From Urbifossiella limnaea (GTDB taxonomy: Bacteria; Planctomycetota; Planctomycetia; Gemmatales; Gemmataceae), in contig NZ_CP036273.1 of NCBI RefSeq assembly GCF_007747215.1, positions 4,758,322-4,822,321 on the forward strand: 64,000 nucleotides of DNA, written 5' to 3'. The position numbers and the translations under genes were made by a program. The stretch's first letter is position 1. Every line of letters starts with the position of its first letter. Below are positions 9,148-17,900 of the stretch, one piece after another. The notes below the pieces were generated by a model, which worked only from the letters and a program-made list of their open reading frames with translations, searched no databases and was not told the DNA's origin.

Positions 9148-11271
9148 CTACCGCACCGGCCGCGGCTTCGGCTTGGTCAATTCCGCCAGCCGGTCCTTGT
9201 TCGCCCACGTTCGCGGGAGTTGGTGCAGTTCCCGCAGCCGGCGGAGTTCGCTCGCGTCGGCCCAGATCACGTGGTGCCGGTCGGCGTCCCGGCGGACATG
9301 CACCCACCCGACCCGGACCCACCGCCGGACCGTGTCCCGGTTGATCCCGAGCCGCCCCGCCAGCCCGGCCGGCCGGTACTCGTCCGGACCCAGCCCGGTC
9401 GGGCTGCCGTGCGGCGGGCGGCACCCGAGCCCGAGCTGGCCGACCAGCCGCAGCACCATGTCCCGGGTGAACCGCGCCGTCCGCTTCGGCGGGTGGAACC
9501 CCTCGGCGTTCAGCCGGTCGGCGATCGCGCCCGCCGTTCGCCGCCCCCCGCAGAGCTCCCGCAGTCGGGCCGTCAGCCGCGGGTAGTCCGAGTGCTGGTC
9601 GTACCGGCGAACCGCCCGCGTCAGCGTGTGCGACCGCACCGCACCGCCGACCCAGTGCACCGCCACGCCGACCCGCTCGCTGCCCTTGTCCACCGTCACC
9701 ACCACCCGGTCGAGGAGCCACCGGGCGATCCGCTGGCGGTCGGCCGGGGTCGTGGTGGCCGCCGCCCACACCGCCGGCAGGTCGGCGGCGAGGGCGCGGA
9801 TCGCTGACACCGCGGTGTCACTCAGCCGGGCCGGGGCCGCCCGCTGCCACCGCTCGTACTCGTCGTCGAGCTGCCGCTGCTGCTTCAGGGCGTCCTCCCA
9901 CCGCCGCTCCAGCTCCCGGGCGACCAGCCGGTTCTCCGGCTCGCACGCCCGGTGCTGTCGGGCCGCCCGGTCCGCCTCGTACGCCGCCCGCTCCCGCCGG
10001 AGGTGCCACTGGCGGGCCAGCTCGCCCCGCTCCCGCTCGACCCCGGCCACCGCCGCCAGGCTCGCCTCCAGGGCGGCCGGCTGTACCGCGGCGAGCAGCT
10101 GGTCGGCGACCAGGGCGTCCAGAGCGGCCCCGTCCGACAGGCCCTGGCAGAGCGGGTCGGCGTAGTCGGACGACCCGCGGGTGCAGGTGTACGACGGCCG
10201 CCCCTTCGGCCCCAGGTAGCGGACCACCATCCGCCGGTTGCACCGCCCGCACCGGACCAGCCCGGCCAGCAGCGCCGGCCCGTTCCGTGGCGCCCCGCAG
10301 GTGGTCGCGGTGTTCCGGTTCGCGGTCAGCCGGTCCTGGTTGGCCTGGAACCGGTCCCACGTGATGTACGCCGGCAGCCGGTCCCGGATGAGCACCAGGC
10401 ACTCCTCGGGGCGGCGGATCTGCTTGCCGGTGCCCGGCCGCCCCGGCTGCTTCTTCCGCGGGTCGACCGGGCGGTGGCCGAACCGGTACGCCCCGGCGTA
10501 CCCCGGGTGCCGGAGCAGGTTCTGCAGCGTCGCCCGGTTCGGCCGCCGCCACTCCAGCTGCCCCCGGGCCGGGCCGCCGCGGACCCGCACCGGGATGCGG
10601 ACCTGGTGGTGGACCAGGTAACGGAGCAGGCCGTGCAGGGTCGCCTCCCGGTCGAACCGGTCGAAGATCAGGCGGACGACGGCCTGCACCTGCTCGTCCG
10701 GGTCGATCGCCCACCCGCCCGGGTCGGCCCGGACGTACCCGATCGGCGGGATGGCGAACAGCTCCCCGCGGCGGGCCTTGTTCAACTTGCCCTGGTACAT
10801 CCGCTGCTTCAGGACGTGAAGCTCCGCCTCGTTCATCATGCCGTGCAGGCCGAGCAGCAGCCGGTCCGAGTGGTCGGTCGGGTCGAACACCGCGTCGGCG
10901 TCGGCGAGCAGGACGCGGAACCGGGCGCACAGCTCCAGCAGCTGGTGCCAGTCCTTGCACGACCGGGCCAGCCGACTCATCTCCAGCCCGAGGATCAGCC
11001 CGACGCGGTCGAGGGCGACCTCGGCGAGCAGCCGCTGGAACCCGGGCCGGCCCTCGATCGACTGGCCGCTCTTGCCGAGGTCGTCGTCGATGGTGGTGAC
11101 CCGGTCGCGGGGCCAGCCGAGGGCGACCGCGCGGTCGGCCAGGGCGTACTGCCGGGCGGTCGACTCGCGGTGGTCGAGGACCTGCTGCGGGGTCGACTGG
11201 CGGACGTACACGACGGCCGCCCGGTCGAGGTGCCACGGCCGGAGCTTCGGGGAGCGGAGGGGGTCAGTCAT
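9148..11271 (-). CDS. Large serine recombinase (site-specific DNA recombinase)
   Basis: 707 residues. The N-terminal resolvase domain has the catalytic serine in VYVRQSTPQQV (Ser26) and the partner arginine in LEMSRLARS. Next come the recombinase domain, a zinc beta-ribbon with CGRCNRR and further cysteines (about 335-375), a charged coiled coil (about 400-475), and a C-terminal HTH-containing domain. This architecture belongs to integrases that move elements by a two-base staggered cut with no long target duplication, matching the junctions seen here. The ATG at 11271 overlaps the end of a small frame. Confidence 0.92.
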   Translation of the reverse strand: MTDPLRSPKLRPWHLDRAAVVYVRQSTPQQVLDHRESTARQYALADRAVALGWPRDRVTTIDDDLGKSGQSIEGRPGFQRLLAEVALDRVGLILGLEMSRLARSCKDWHQLLELCARFRVLLADADAVFDPTDHSDRLLLGLHGMMNEAELHVLKQRMYQGKLNKARRGELFAIPPIGYVRADPGGWAIDPDEQVQAVVRLIFDRFDREATLHGLLRYLVHHQVRIPVRVRGGPARGQLEWRRPNRATLQNLLRHPGYAGAYRFGHRPVDPRKKQPGRPGTGKQIRRPEECLVLIRDRLPAYITWDRFQANQDRLTANRNTATTCGAPRNGPALLAGLVRCGRCNRRMVVRYLGPKGRPSYTCTRGSSDYADPLCQGLSDGAALDALVADQLLAAVQPAALEASLAAVAGVERERGELARQWHLRRERAAYEADRAARQHRACEPENRLVARELERRWEDALKQQRQLDDEYERWQRAAPARLSDTAVSAIRALAADLPAVWAAATTTPADRQRIARWLLDRVVVTVDKGSERVGVAVHWVGGAVRSHTLTRAVRRYDQHSDYPRLTARLRELCGGRRTAGAIADRLNAEGFHPPKRTARFTRDMVLRLVGQLGLGCRPPHGSPTGLGPDEYRPAGLAGRLGINRDTVRRWVRVGWVHVRRDADRHHVIWADASELRRLRELHQLPRTWANKDRLAELTKPKPRPVR

Positions 11272-11413
11272 GACCGGCCTCCTCGCGGGCGCGGGCCGCG
11301 TGCATCCGGACGAGGAGTTGGCCGAGCAGGTCGCGGAGTTGCCTCTGGCGATCGGCCGGGAGGTGCGCCCAGACCGGCGGCGGGTTGGTCGCCGGCGGCG
11401 GTGGGGGCGTCAG
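11264..11413 (-). CDS. Possible small recombinase-associated protein (non-ATG start)
   Basis: An open frame ends with a TGA at 11264-11266, overlapping the recombinase ATG (ATGACTGA). It encodes PPVWAHLPADRQRQLRDLLG and then an amphipathic helix rich in L/R. No ATG or GTG lies in frame after the previous stop near 11519. The CTG at 11413 is the only plausible start seen. The protein-like composition and the coupling to the recombinase are the support; the absence of a normal start and RBS is the weakness. Confidence 0.4.
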   Translation of the reverse strand: MTPPPPPATNPPPVWAHLPADRQRQLRDLLGQLLVRMHAARAREEAGHD

Positions 11414-11586
11414 GCGCGGGGGGGCGCGAGGCGTCGTGCGGGGGCTGACATGCGGGTCCTCCGGGTGCGACGGCGAGCCGGTCTCGACACCACGCGGCCA
11501 GTTCCAGCAGCGCCATCACCCCGATGGTAACCGGTCCGCCGGGCGGAGACCCACCCCCGGCTTGAGGGGCAGTCTGCTTGGTTCTT

Positions 11587-11589
11587 CTC
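11587..11589. other. Right junction triplet of serine-recombinase element
   Basis: CTC, the second copy of the triplet at 7800-7802. Removing everything between the two copies restores the transposase frame. Confidence 0.6.
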
Positions 11590-12498
11590 CTGCTCCCACC
11601 GCTCGTGGTACACGACCGGGGCGTCGGCGGCCGGCAGGTCGTCCGGGCTCAGGAGGTCGGTCAGGAGCCGGGTCCGCGCCCCGCACCCGGGCCGCCCCGG
11701 GTCGTCGTGGGTGTACTCGATCACCCGCACCTCCAGCCCGCGGCGGCCCGCCGCCCGGTCCGCGGGCGACGGGTAGAGGGCGGCCAGGTACGACCCGTCG
11801 GGCAGCCGCCGGGTCGGGGTCAGGATGGCGTGGGCCGGGACCCGGGCGAGCAGGTGGGCGCCGGTCCGCAGCACCCGCTCGGCCAGCGGGTACCCGAAGA
11901 ACCCGCGGTCCCACAGCAGGAGCATCCCCGGCCCGAGCCGGTCGACCAGCGGCCCGGCCATGACCTGCTCGCCCCGCCGCCCGGGCTTGATCGACAGCCC
12001 GCAGATGGCTCGCGTCCCCAACTCGCACAGGGCGAGGAGCCGCAGCTGGGGGAACGCCCCGGCCGCCCGGGCGGTCCCGGGCCGGCCGAACACCCGGGCG
12101 TTGTCCGGGGTGTCGGGCAGGTCGAGGGTGGTCCCGTCGAGCCCCATCAGCCGCCACCCGCGGTAGCCCGCCCCGACCGTCTGGTGGGTGCCCATCGGGC
12201 GGGCCACCTCCTCGAACAGCCGCCGGAGGGGCGGCACCCCGAGCCGGTCGCGGGCCTGGCAGAAGGCCGAGGAGACCGGGTCCGGGTCGTCCGTCCCCGG
12301 GTGGAGCCGCCGCCAGACCTGGGGGACCGGGAGGTCGGCGAACAGCCCGAGGGCGACCACCAGCCGGGCGGTCGCGTCGGCCGGGATGCGGCGGACCCGA
12401 CGGGACTGCCGGCCGGTCACGTCCAGGATGTGGGCGATACGATCGGGCGGGATCAGGTGGTACAATCCCCGCAGGAACGGGGTCGGGTCAGTGGCCAT
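11587..12498 (-). pseudogene. IS4-family transposase, N-terminal fragment
   Basis: It begins at the ATG at 12498, preceded by AAGGAGG, and runs to GAG at 11587-11589 (…VVYHERWEQE), where the serine-recombinase element starts. The first two catalytic Asp regions are present (GLDGTTLDLPDTPDN and LLLWDRGFFGYP). The frame continues past the junction into foreign sequence for about 60 residues before stopping near 11410. It is the partner of 7383-7802. Confidence 0.92.
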
Positions 12499-12587
12499 GC
12501 ACACCGGTGCCTCCTTGCGTCGTGGGATCGGTAGCAACCCCACAGTACCAAGGAGGCACTGGCTTTACGCCTATCTGAGCGGCATTG

Positions 12588-12597
12588 GGCCTAGAGG
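12588..12597. repeat. Target-site duplication (right) of IS4-type element
   Basis: GGCCTAGAGG, identical to 7364-7373. It contains the TAG stop of the acetyltransferase gene on the minus strand. Confidence 0.93.
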
Positions 12598-13523
12598 GTC
12601 AGTTCCATCACCGGAAACCGCCCCTGCTCCTTGAAGTACCTCGTGTAGAATCCGACAAGGTGCGGCGCGTCCGTCGGGCACTGCGCCGCCAACGACGTGA
12701 CCGACCCCTCAGTCAGTTCCTGGCTGACCTCCGCGAGCAGTGCGAGCCCAGCTGGCAGGGCGTGTTCCGGCTTCGTCACGACGTAGCTGAACAGGCCGTT
12801 TACCCGCTTCGCGTTCAGCCCCTCGGCGCCGAACGCCCCGAGTCGGAAGCACGGCGCGAGCGGGTCCACCTTCTTCACGTCCGGCCAGTTCGGGTTGTCG
12901 AGCCCGACCCCGACCGCCACCGGTCCGCCGCCACCCTCCACGACCCAGAACGCCTCCGCCGGGAAGTGGGGGCTGTTGAACACGTGCTGCTCCAGTTCCG
13001 CGTCCGACACCCGTACCACGCCGCGGCCCATCGCCGCCAGCGCCGGGATGTCGGCCCGCGTCAGCCGGCGCACGGGGTTGCCGCCGCGGCTGGCGATGGT
13101 CGGCAGGTCCACCGGGTCGGCGGCGTAGTTCACCATGTCGCGCGCCTTATGGAACCCGCGGTCGGCGAAAAACCCGAGCACGCCGTCCCAGTCACGGCGG
13201 TACGCGGTGAACAGTGACCGCACGCCACGATCGCGGGCACTCCGTACGGCCGCAGCATACAGCGCCGCGGCGACCGCTTCGTAGCCCTTGCGGCACCACG
13301 GGTAGCCCAGCCGCCCCTGGTCCGGCTCCAGTACGCAGTAGCCGACCGCCATGTCGTTCTCGACGGCGTAGAACCGGCTCGTCGGGTCGAACCCGCGCGC
13401 GCGCGTCCGCCGACGGACATCGTCCTCGGTGGCCGGCTTGAAGCCCGGGAGCGCGAACGCGGCGCCGTTGAAGAGGACGGCTTGCGTGCGCTCGTCGCCG
13501 GGTTGGTAGGTGCGAATGGTCAC
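12591..13523 (-). CDS. GNAT-family acetyltransferase
   Basis: 310 residues from the GTG at 13523, chosen because VTIRTYQPGDE is the usual first strand of the fold. An ATG at 13577 would add 18 unlikely residues. The first GNAT-like half runs to about residue 140 (ENDMAVGYCVLEPDQGR, then the RDRGVRSLF region). A second beta-rich half follows (EAFWVVEGGGGPVAVGVG). It would transfer an acyl group from acyl-CoA to an unknown amine. It is now bracketed by mobile elements, with the IS4 nest touching its stop codon and the ISAs1-type element 88 bases above its start. Confidence 0.78.
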   Translation of the reverse strand: MTIRTYQPGDERTQAVLFNGAAFALPGFKPATEDDVRRRTRARGFDPTSRFYAVENDMAVGYCVLEPDQGRLGYPWCRKGYEAVAAALYAAAVRSARDRGVRSLFTAYRRDWDGVLGFFADRGFHKARDMVNYAADPVDLPTIASRGGNPVRRLTRADIPALAAMGRGVVRVSDAELEQHVFNSPHFPAEAFWVVEGGGGPVAVGVGLDNPNWPDVKKVDPLAPCFRLGAFGAEGLNAKRVNGLFSYVVTKPEHALPAGLALLAEVSQELTEGSVTSLAAQCPTDAPHLVGFYTRYFKEQGRFPVMELTL

Positions 13524-13600
13524 TGGGCGGGAACCCGCGGGCGAGTCGAGGGTGATGAAGTTGATGCTACAACGCATTCGCGCTGGGGACAACTCGCCGG

Positions 13601-13610
13601 GGCCGCCCGG
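13601..13610. repeat. Target-site duplication (left) of ISAs1-type element
   Basis: GGCCGCCCGG, identical to 14846-14855. Confidence 0.93.
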
Positions 13611-13687
13611 CAGGACGATTGCAAAGTCCAGAATTCCGGTTAACGTGTTGACGGGTTGCGAGTTACTCACCTCGGGATGGAGCCCCG

Positions 13688-14820
13688 ATGTCACCCACTT
13701 CCGACTCACTGGTCGCCGCGTTCCGCCAACTCACGGACCCTCGCCACCGCCGTGGTGTCCGCCACCCGTTCGCGGGGTTACTGTCCGTCGTCTTCCTGGG
13801 GCTGCTGAGCCGGCACCCCGACTTCGCCTCCCTCGCCCGGTGGGCCAAGCGGCACTGGCCGGCCCTCCGGGAGGCGTTCGGGCTGACCCGCCCGTACGCC
13901 CCGCACGCGACGACCTACAGCCGCGCGGCCGCCGCCTTCTCGATCGACGAGTTCCGCGGCGCCCTGGCCGGGTGGCTCGCCCGGGTGATGGCCGACGCCC
14001 CGACCGCGGCCGCGGTGGACGGGAAGACGAGCAAGCAGGCCCACGACGCCGACGGCGACCCGATCCACGTCCTCAACGTGTTCGCCCACGACGCCCGGGT
14101 GTGCCTGGCCGACTGGCCGATCGGGGACGGGAAGGAGACCGAGCCCGAGGTCCTCAAGGCCCACCTGGACGAGTTGTTCGCCGCCTGGCCGTCGCTCCGG
14201 GTGCTGACCGGGGACGCCCTGTTCTGCCAGCGCCCGCTGGCCCGGGCGATCGTCGAGGCCGGGCGGGACTACGTGCTGGCGGTCAAGGACAACCAGCCCG
14301 ACCTGCACGAGACGATCCGGGCCGCGTTCGCCGACGCCACCCCGGCGTCGGCGAGCGCGACGGCGCGGGGAAAAAACGCGGGGCGGTCGAGACCCGGCGG
14401 GTCTGGTGCGACGCGGCGACGGCGGACTACGCCCGCGAGGCGCTGAACGTCCCCGGCCTGCGGGCGGTCGTGCGGGTGGACCGGGAGACCCGAGGGGCCG
14501 ACGGCGCCCGGACGTGCGAGACGCGGTACTTCGCCACCAGTCTCGACCCGGCCGTGGTGACCGCCGCCGCGTTGCTCCGGCTCGTTCGCGGGCACTGGTC
14601 GGTGGAGAACAGCCTGCACTTCGAGAAGGACCGGTGGTGGGACGAGGACCGGCACGTGTGCCGCCGGCCGGGGTTGGCCGAGCGCTTCACGACCCTGCTG
14701 AGCGCGGCCGTGAGCGTGTTGCGGGTACTCAACCCCGGGGGTAAGGGCGAGCCGCTCAAGGCGCAAGCCGACGCCCTCAACTGGGACATCGAACGCGCCA
14801 TCAACCTCATGACCCGCTGA
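13688..14820 (+). CDS. ISAs1-family transposase, needs -1 frameshift
   Basis: Frame 0 runs from the ATG at 13688 to a stop at 14446 and carries the N-terminal domain (LTDPRHRRGVRHPFAGLLSV) and the first catalytic regions (AAVDGKTSKQ and LTGDALFCQR). The C-terminal third (RRVWCDAATADY, RGHWSVENSLHFEKDRWWDE, IERAINLMTR) is in the -1 frame and ends at 14820. The switch falls at the heptamer A AAA AAC. The joined product is about 377 residues, the usual size for the family. It is either programmed frameshifting, transcriptional slippage, or a simple mutation in an A6 run. Confidence 0.9.
14371..14377 (+). other. A AAA AAC slippery heptamer in ISAs1-type transposase
   Basis: In frame 0 the codons are GGA AAA AAC GCG. 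Slipping back one base gives the frame CGC GGG GCG GTC, which encodes the rest of the transposase. The spacing and phase match the canonical X XXY YYZ rule. GC-rich sequence follows and could fold, but no defined stimulatory structure was worked out. Confidence 0.7.
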
Positions 14821-14845
14821 TACCTGCGACTTTGCAATCGTCCTG

Positions 14846-14855
14846 GGCCGCCCGG
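14846..14855. repeat. Target-site duplication (right) of ISAs1-type element
   Basis: GGCCGCCCGG, the second copy of 13601-13610. Confidence 0.93.
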
Positions 14856-14875
14856 CCGCTGGCCGCTCGTTGGGG

Positions 14876-14905
14876 TTGACCGGCTGCTCCGGGCCGCCGT
14901 AGCAT
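14876..14905 (+). promoter_or_regulatory. Candidate sigma-70-type promoter of the TPR gene
   Basis: TTGACC (14876-14881) and TAGCAT (14900-14905) are separated by 18 bases, 55 bases above the ATG at 14961. It lies just outside the right target duplication of the ISAs1-type element and so is native sequence. Judged by eye only. Confidence 0.45.
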
Positions 14906-14960
14906 CCGCGTCCGGCCGCGCCGCCCCACCGTCGCGCGGCCGCCGCACGGACGCCGCGAC

Positions 14961-17900
14961 ATGCCGACGATCAATAGGCGGTTCCTCCTGAAGCTGGTTC
15001 TGGTTGTACTCGGGCTCGGCGGGTCCCTCGCCGCCGCTCACGCCCTCCAGGCTCGCCGCATCCCGGACGCCCTCCGCCGTCAGGCCGACCGCTCGGCCGA
15101 CGCCGGAAAGACCGACGCCGCGGTCCATTACCTGCGCCAGTACCTCGAATTCGAGCCGACAGACGTAGAGGCGCACGTCCGCCTAATCGACCTGATCCGT
15201 ACCCGGGCGACCACCGGCCGCGGGCAGAACGAACTCGTTTTCCTCTACGACAAAGTCCTCCGACTCGACCCCGAGCGCGACGCCACCCGCCGCGAGGCGT
15301 TGACCCACTGCCTGAAGGCCGGCCGTTTCTCCGACGCGCTCGCCCACGCCGACGCTCTACTCAAGAAGTTCCCCGACGAGGGAGCGCTGTGGCAGCAACT
15401 CGGCGGCGCGCAACTCGGCCTGAACCAGGTCGCCGACGCCCGAAAGTCGTTCGAGTCGGCCGTCGCCAAGTCGCCCGACCAGATGCTCAACTACCAACGG
15501 CTGGCCCAACTCCTGTGGAAGAACCAGTCCGACGCGGCCGGCGCCCGCGCCGTGCTCGGCCAGATGGTCGCCGCCCTGCCGCTTGAGCCGCAGGCGTATC
15601 TCATTCGAGCACGCTTCGAGAGCTACGTCGCCGAGGAGGACGAGCGTGCGAACCGAACCGTGAACCTGGACCCGGCCTGCCGCGACCTGCGGCGCGCGCT
15701 CGAACTCGATCCCGAGAACGCAGACGCCTCGCTGTTGCTGGCCGAGATACTCCAGAAGGGCCGCGACATCCCCGCGGCGCACGCCATCCTCCGCGACGCC
15801 GCCGCGCTCTACCCCCGCGAGTTGAAGCTGGTTCGGGCGCTGGCGTGGCTCGAACTCATCCGCGGCAACGTCCCGGCGGCGCTCGCGGCCCTGGAAGATG
15901 GGCTGAAATTCACGCCGGACGGCTACGACCTGTTGGTGCCACTCGCCGACCTGCTCGTGCAGCAAGGCGATACCGCGCGGACCGCCGACATCCTCCGCCG
16001 GCTGGAGGCCCGGCGGCTACCGCCGTCGCAGGTCACGTACCTGAGAGCTCGGCTAGCGATGAAGCAGGAGAAGTGGGCCGAGGCGATCGAGCACCTGGAG
16101 AAACTCCGCACCAGCGCCGGCACCCTGCCCGGCCTCGAAGCCCAGGCGAATTTGTTGCTGTCCACGTGCTTCGAGCGCGTCGGCAACGCCGAGAACCAGG
16201 AGCGGGCGCTGAAGCGGGTCCTGGCCGCCGACCCGAGCCACGTCCCGGCGCGCGTCGGCGTAGCCGTGCTGTACCAAAACCTGGGCCGGTTCGACGACGC
16301 CCTCCGCGAACTGGAGGTCGCAGTGGGTTCTCCCCTCGCCCCCGGAATGGTCGTGGCGCAGTGGGTGAAGTTCAAAGCCCACCGACTCCGGCAGTCGAAC
16401 GGGAGCCCCGACGACTGGCGGAAACTGGAGGCGGCGGTCACGACTCTGGCACCGCGATTCGGCCCCGCGTCGAGCGAACCGACCGTCCTGCGGGCCGACG
16501 TTCTGGCCGCGCAAGGGAAGTACGCCGAGGCCGCACAACTGCTCCGCCGCGAGGCGTCGCGGCGGCCCGGCGATACACGCCTGTGGGCAGCACTGGCCCA
16601 CGCAGCGGCCGACGCCGGCGGCACCGCAGCGGGCCTGACGGTGATCGACGAGGCACAGGCATCCGCCGGTGACGGACCCGACGTACGCATCGCCCGCGCC
16701 CGGCTCTACGGCCGCGAGCCGGGTCGCATCCGCCCGCTCGCCCCACTCGCCGACCGGACCGACGGCTGGGCCGAGGCAGATCAGCTGCGGCTGCTCTACG
16801 GGCTCGCCGACGTGGCCGACGAGGTCGGCGACCGAGCGCGGGCGGTGGAACTCGTTCGCGCCGTCTGCGCCCGCCGCCCCACCGACATCGCCGGTTGGGT
16901 CCGCCTCGCCGAGCGCGCGGCCGACGCCGGCAGGGCGGAAGTCGCCGCGGAAGCACGGGCCGCACTTGTCAAACTCGAAGGCGACGCCGGTGTCTCGGTC
17001 CTGGTCTGTGACGCCCGGCTGTCACCGGCCGCGGCCGAGAAGTTGGCCGCGGCCGTGGGGCCGTCGCCGAACCGCGGCGACGCCTGCCTTGCGCTCGCCC
17101 GCGTCAAGGCCGACGCCACCGAGTCCGCGCGGCTCGTTGAGCGCGCCTTTCAACTGGAGCCGACGAACGTCGAGGCGGCACGGGCGTGGGTGGTGGCGTT
17201 GGTGAAGTCCGGCCCCGACGACCGCGTGACGAAGGCCGTGGCCCGGCTCGCGGCCGACCCTCGGTGGGCCGGTGAGCCGTTCCGCCGGCTCATGGCCGGT
17301 GTCGTTGAGCGGGTCCCACCAGCGGCCGCGACGCAGGTGCTCGCGCTGTGCAGACCGGTCGTCGAGCGCGACCCCGGTGGCCCGGCGTGGCTCGCTGCCC
17401 GGTCCCCTACAGTTGCCGAGTCGATTCTCACTGCGGCGACCAGCGCACCGGGTGCGACTGCCGACGACTGGCTCCGGCTCGCCCTGTACCAGACTGGTGG
17501 GAAGGGTTCGCCGGACCGCGCGGCTCCAACGTTCGAGGCCGCCCGCGCGAAGCTCCCGCCGTCGGCGTTCTTCGCCGCCGTCGCCGTCTTCGCCGAGACC
17601 CCCGACGGGTACGGGTGGACCCCGCCCGTGGCCGACCCCGCGGAGAAACGTGCCTTCACCCAGGCCCGGCTCGCCGTCGCACTTTCGCGGGCCGACAGCG
17701 ACGGCGCCGTGAAGGTGCTGGAAGCGTTCGTCGCCGACCCCGCCGCTCGCCCGGCGGACGCCGGCTGGGCGAAGCGGAATCTCGCGATGTTGCTGGCGTC
17801 TCGCGGCACGCCCGAGGGCCGCACCCGCTCAGCAGCTCTGCTCGCGGAAGCGAACGAGGGCGGGGCGACGGTCGAGGACCTCCGCGCCACCGCCGGCGTG

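Larger units (their letters stand above)
7803..11586 (-). mobile_element. Serine-recombinase element inserted in the IS4 transposase
   Basis: It is defined by the two halves of the interrupted transposase, which rejoin in frame when it is removed. Without the nested IS3-type element it is about 2.5 kb. It carries a 707-residue large serine recombinase, a small overlapping frame, and no cargo. There is no long target duplication and only the triplet CTC is shared by the junctions. Its left end is separated from the recombinase gene by the IS3-type insertion, which lies 12 bp inside the end and may damage the recombination site. Confidence 0.85.
7374..12587 (-). mobile_element. IS4-family insertion sequence, interrupted by two nested elements
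   Basis: The terminal inverted repeats CAATGCCGCTCAGATA(A/G)GC (7374-7392 and 12569-12587, one mismatch in 19) are flanked by the perfect 10-bp duplication GGCCTAGAGG. Subtracting the insertion at 7803-11586 leaves 1430 bp, a normal IS4-family length, carrying one transposase gene on the minus strand that is now split in two. The TGA stop of the transposase lies inside the left inverted repeat. The element cannot move by its own transposase unless the insertion is excised. Confidence 0.93.
13611..14845 (+). mobile_element. ISAs1-family insertion sequence
   Basis: 1235 bp with perfect 18-bp terminal inverted repeats CAGGACGATTGCAAAGTC (13611-13628 and 14828-14845) and a perfect 10-bp target duplication. 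It holds a single transposase gene read in two frames joined at a slippery site. It was inserted in the space between the divergent acetyltransferase and TPR genes. Confidence 0.95.

Noticed and set aside
14371-14377. Treating the ISAs1 transposase as a plain pseudogene
   Set aside because: The frame change coincides with a perfect slippery heptamer in the right phase and the IS ends are intact, so programmed slippage is at least as likely; indel remains open.
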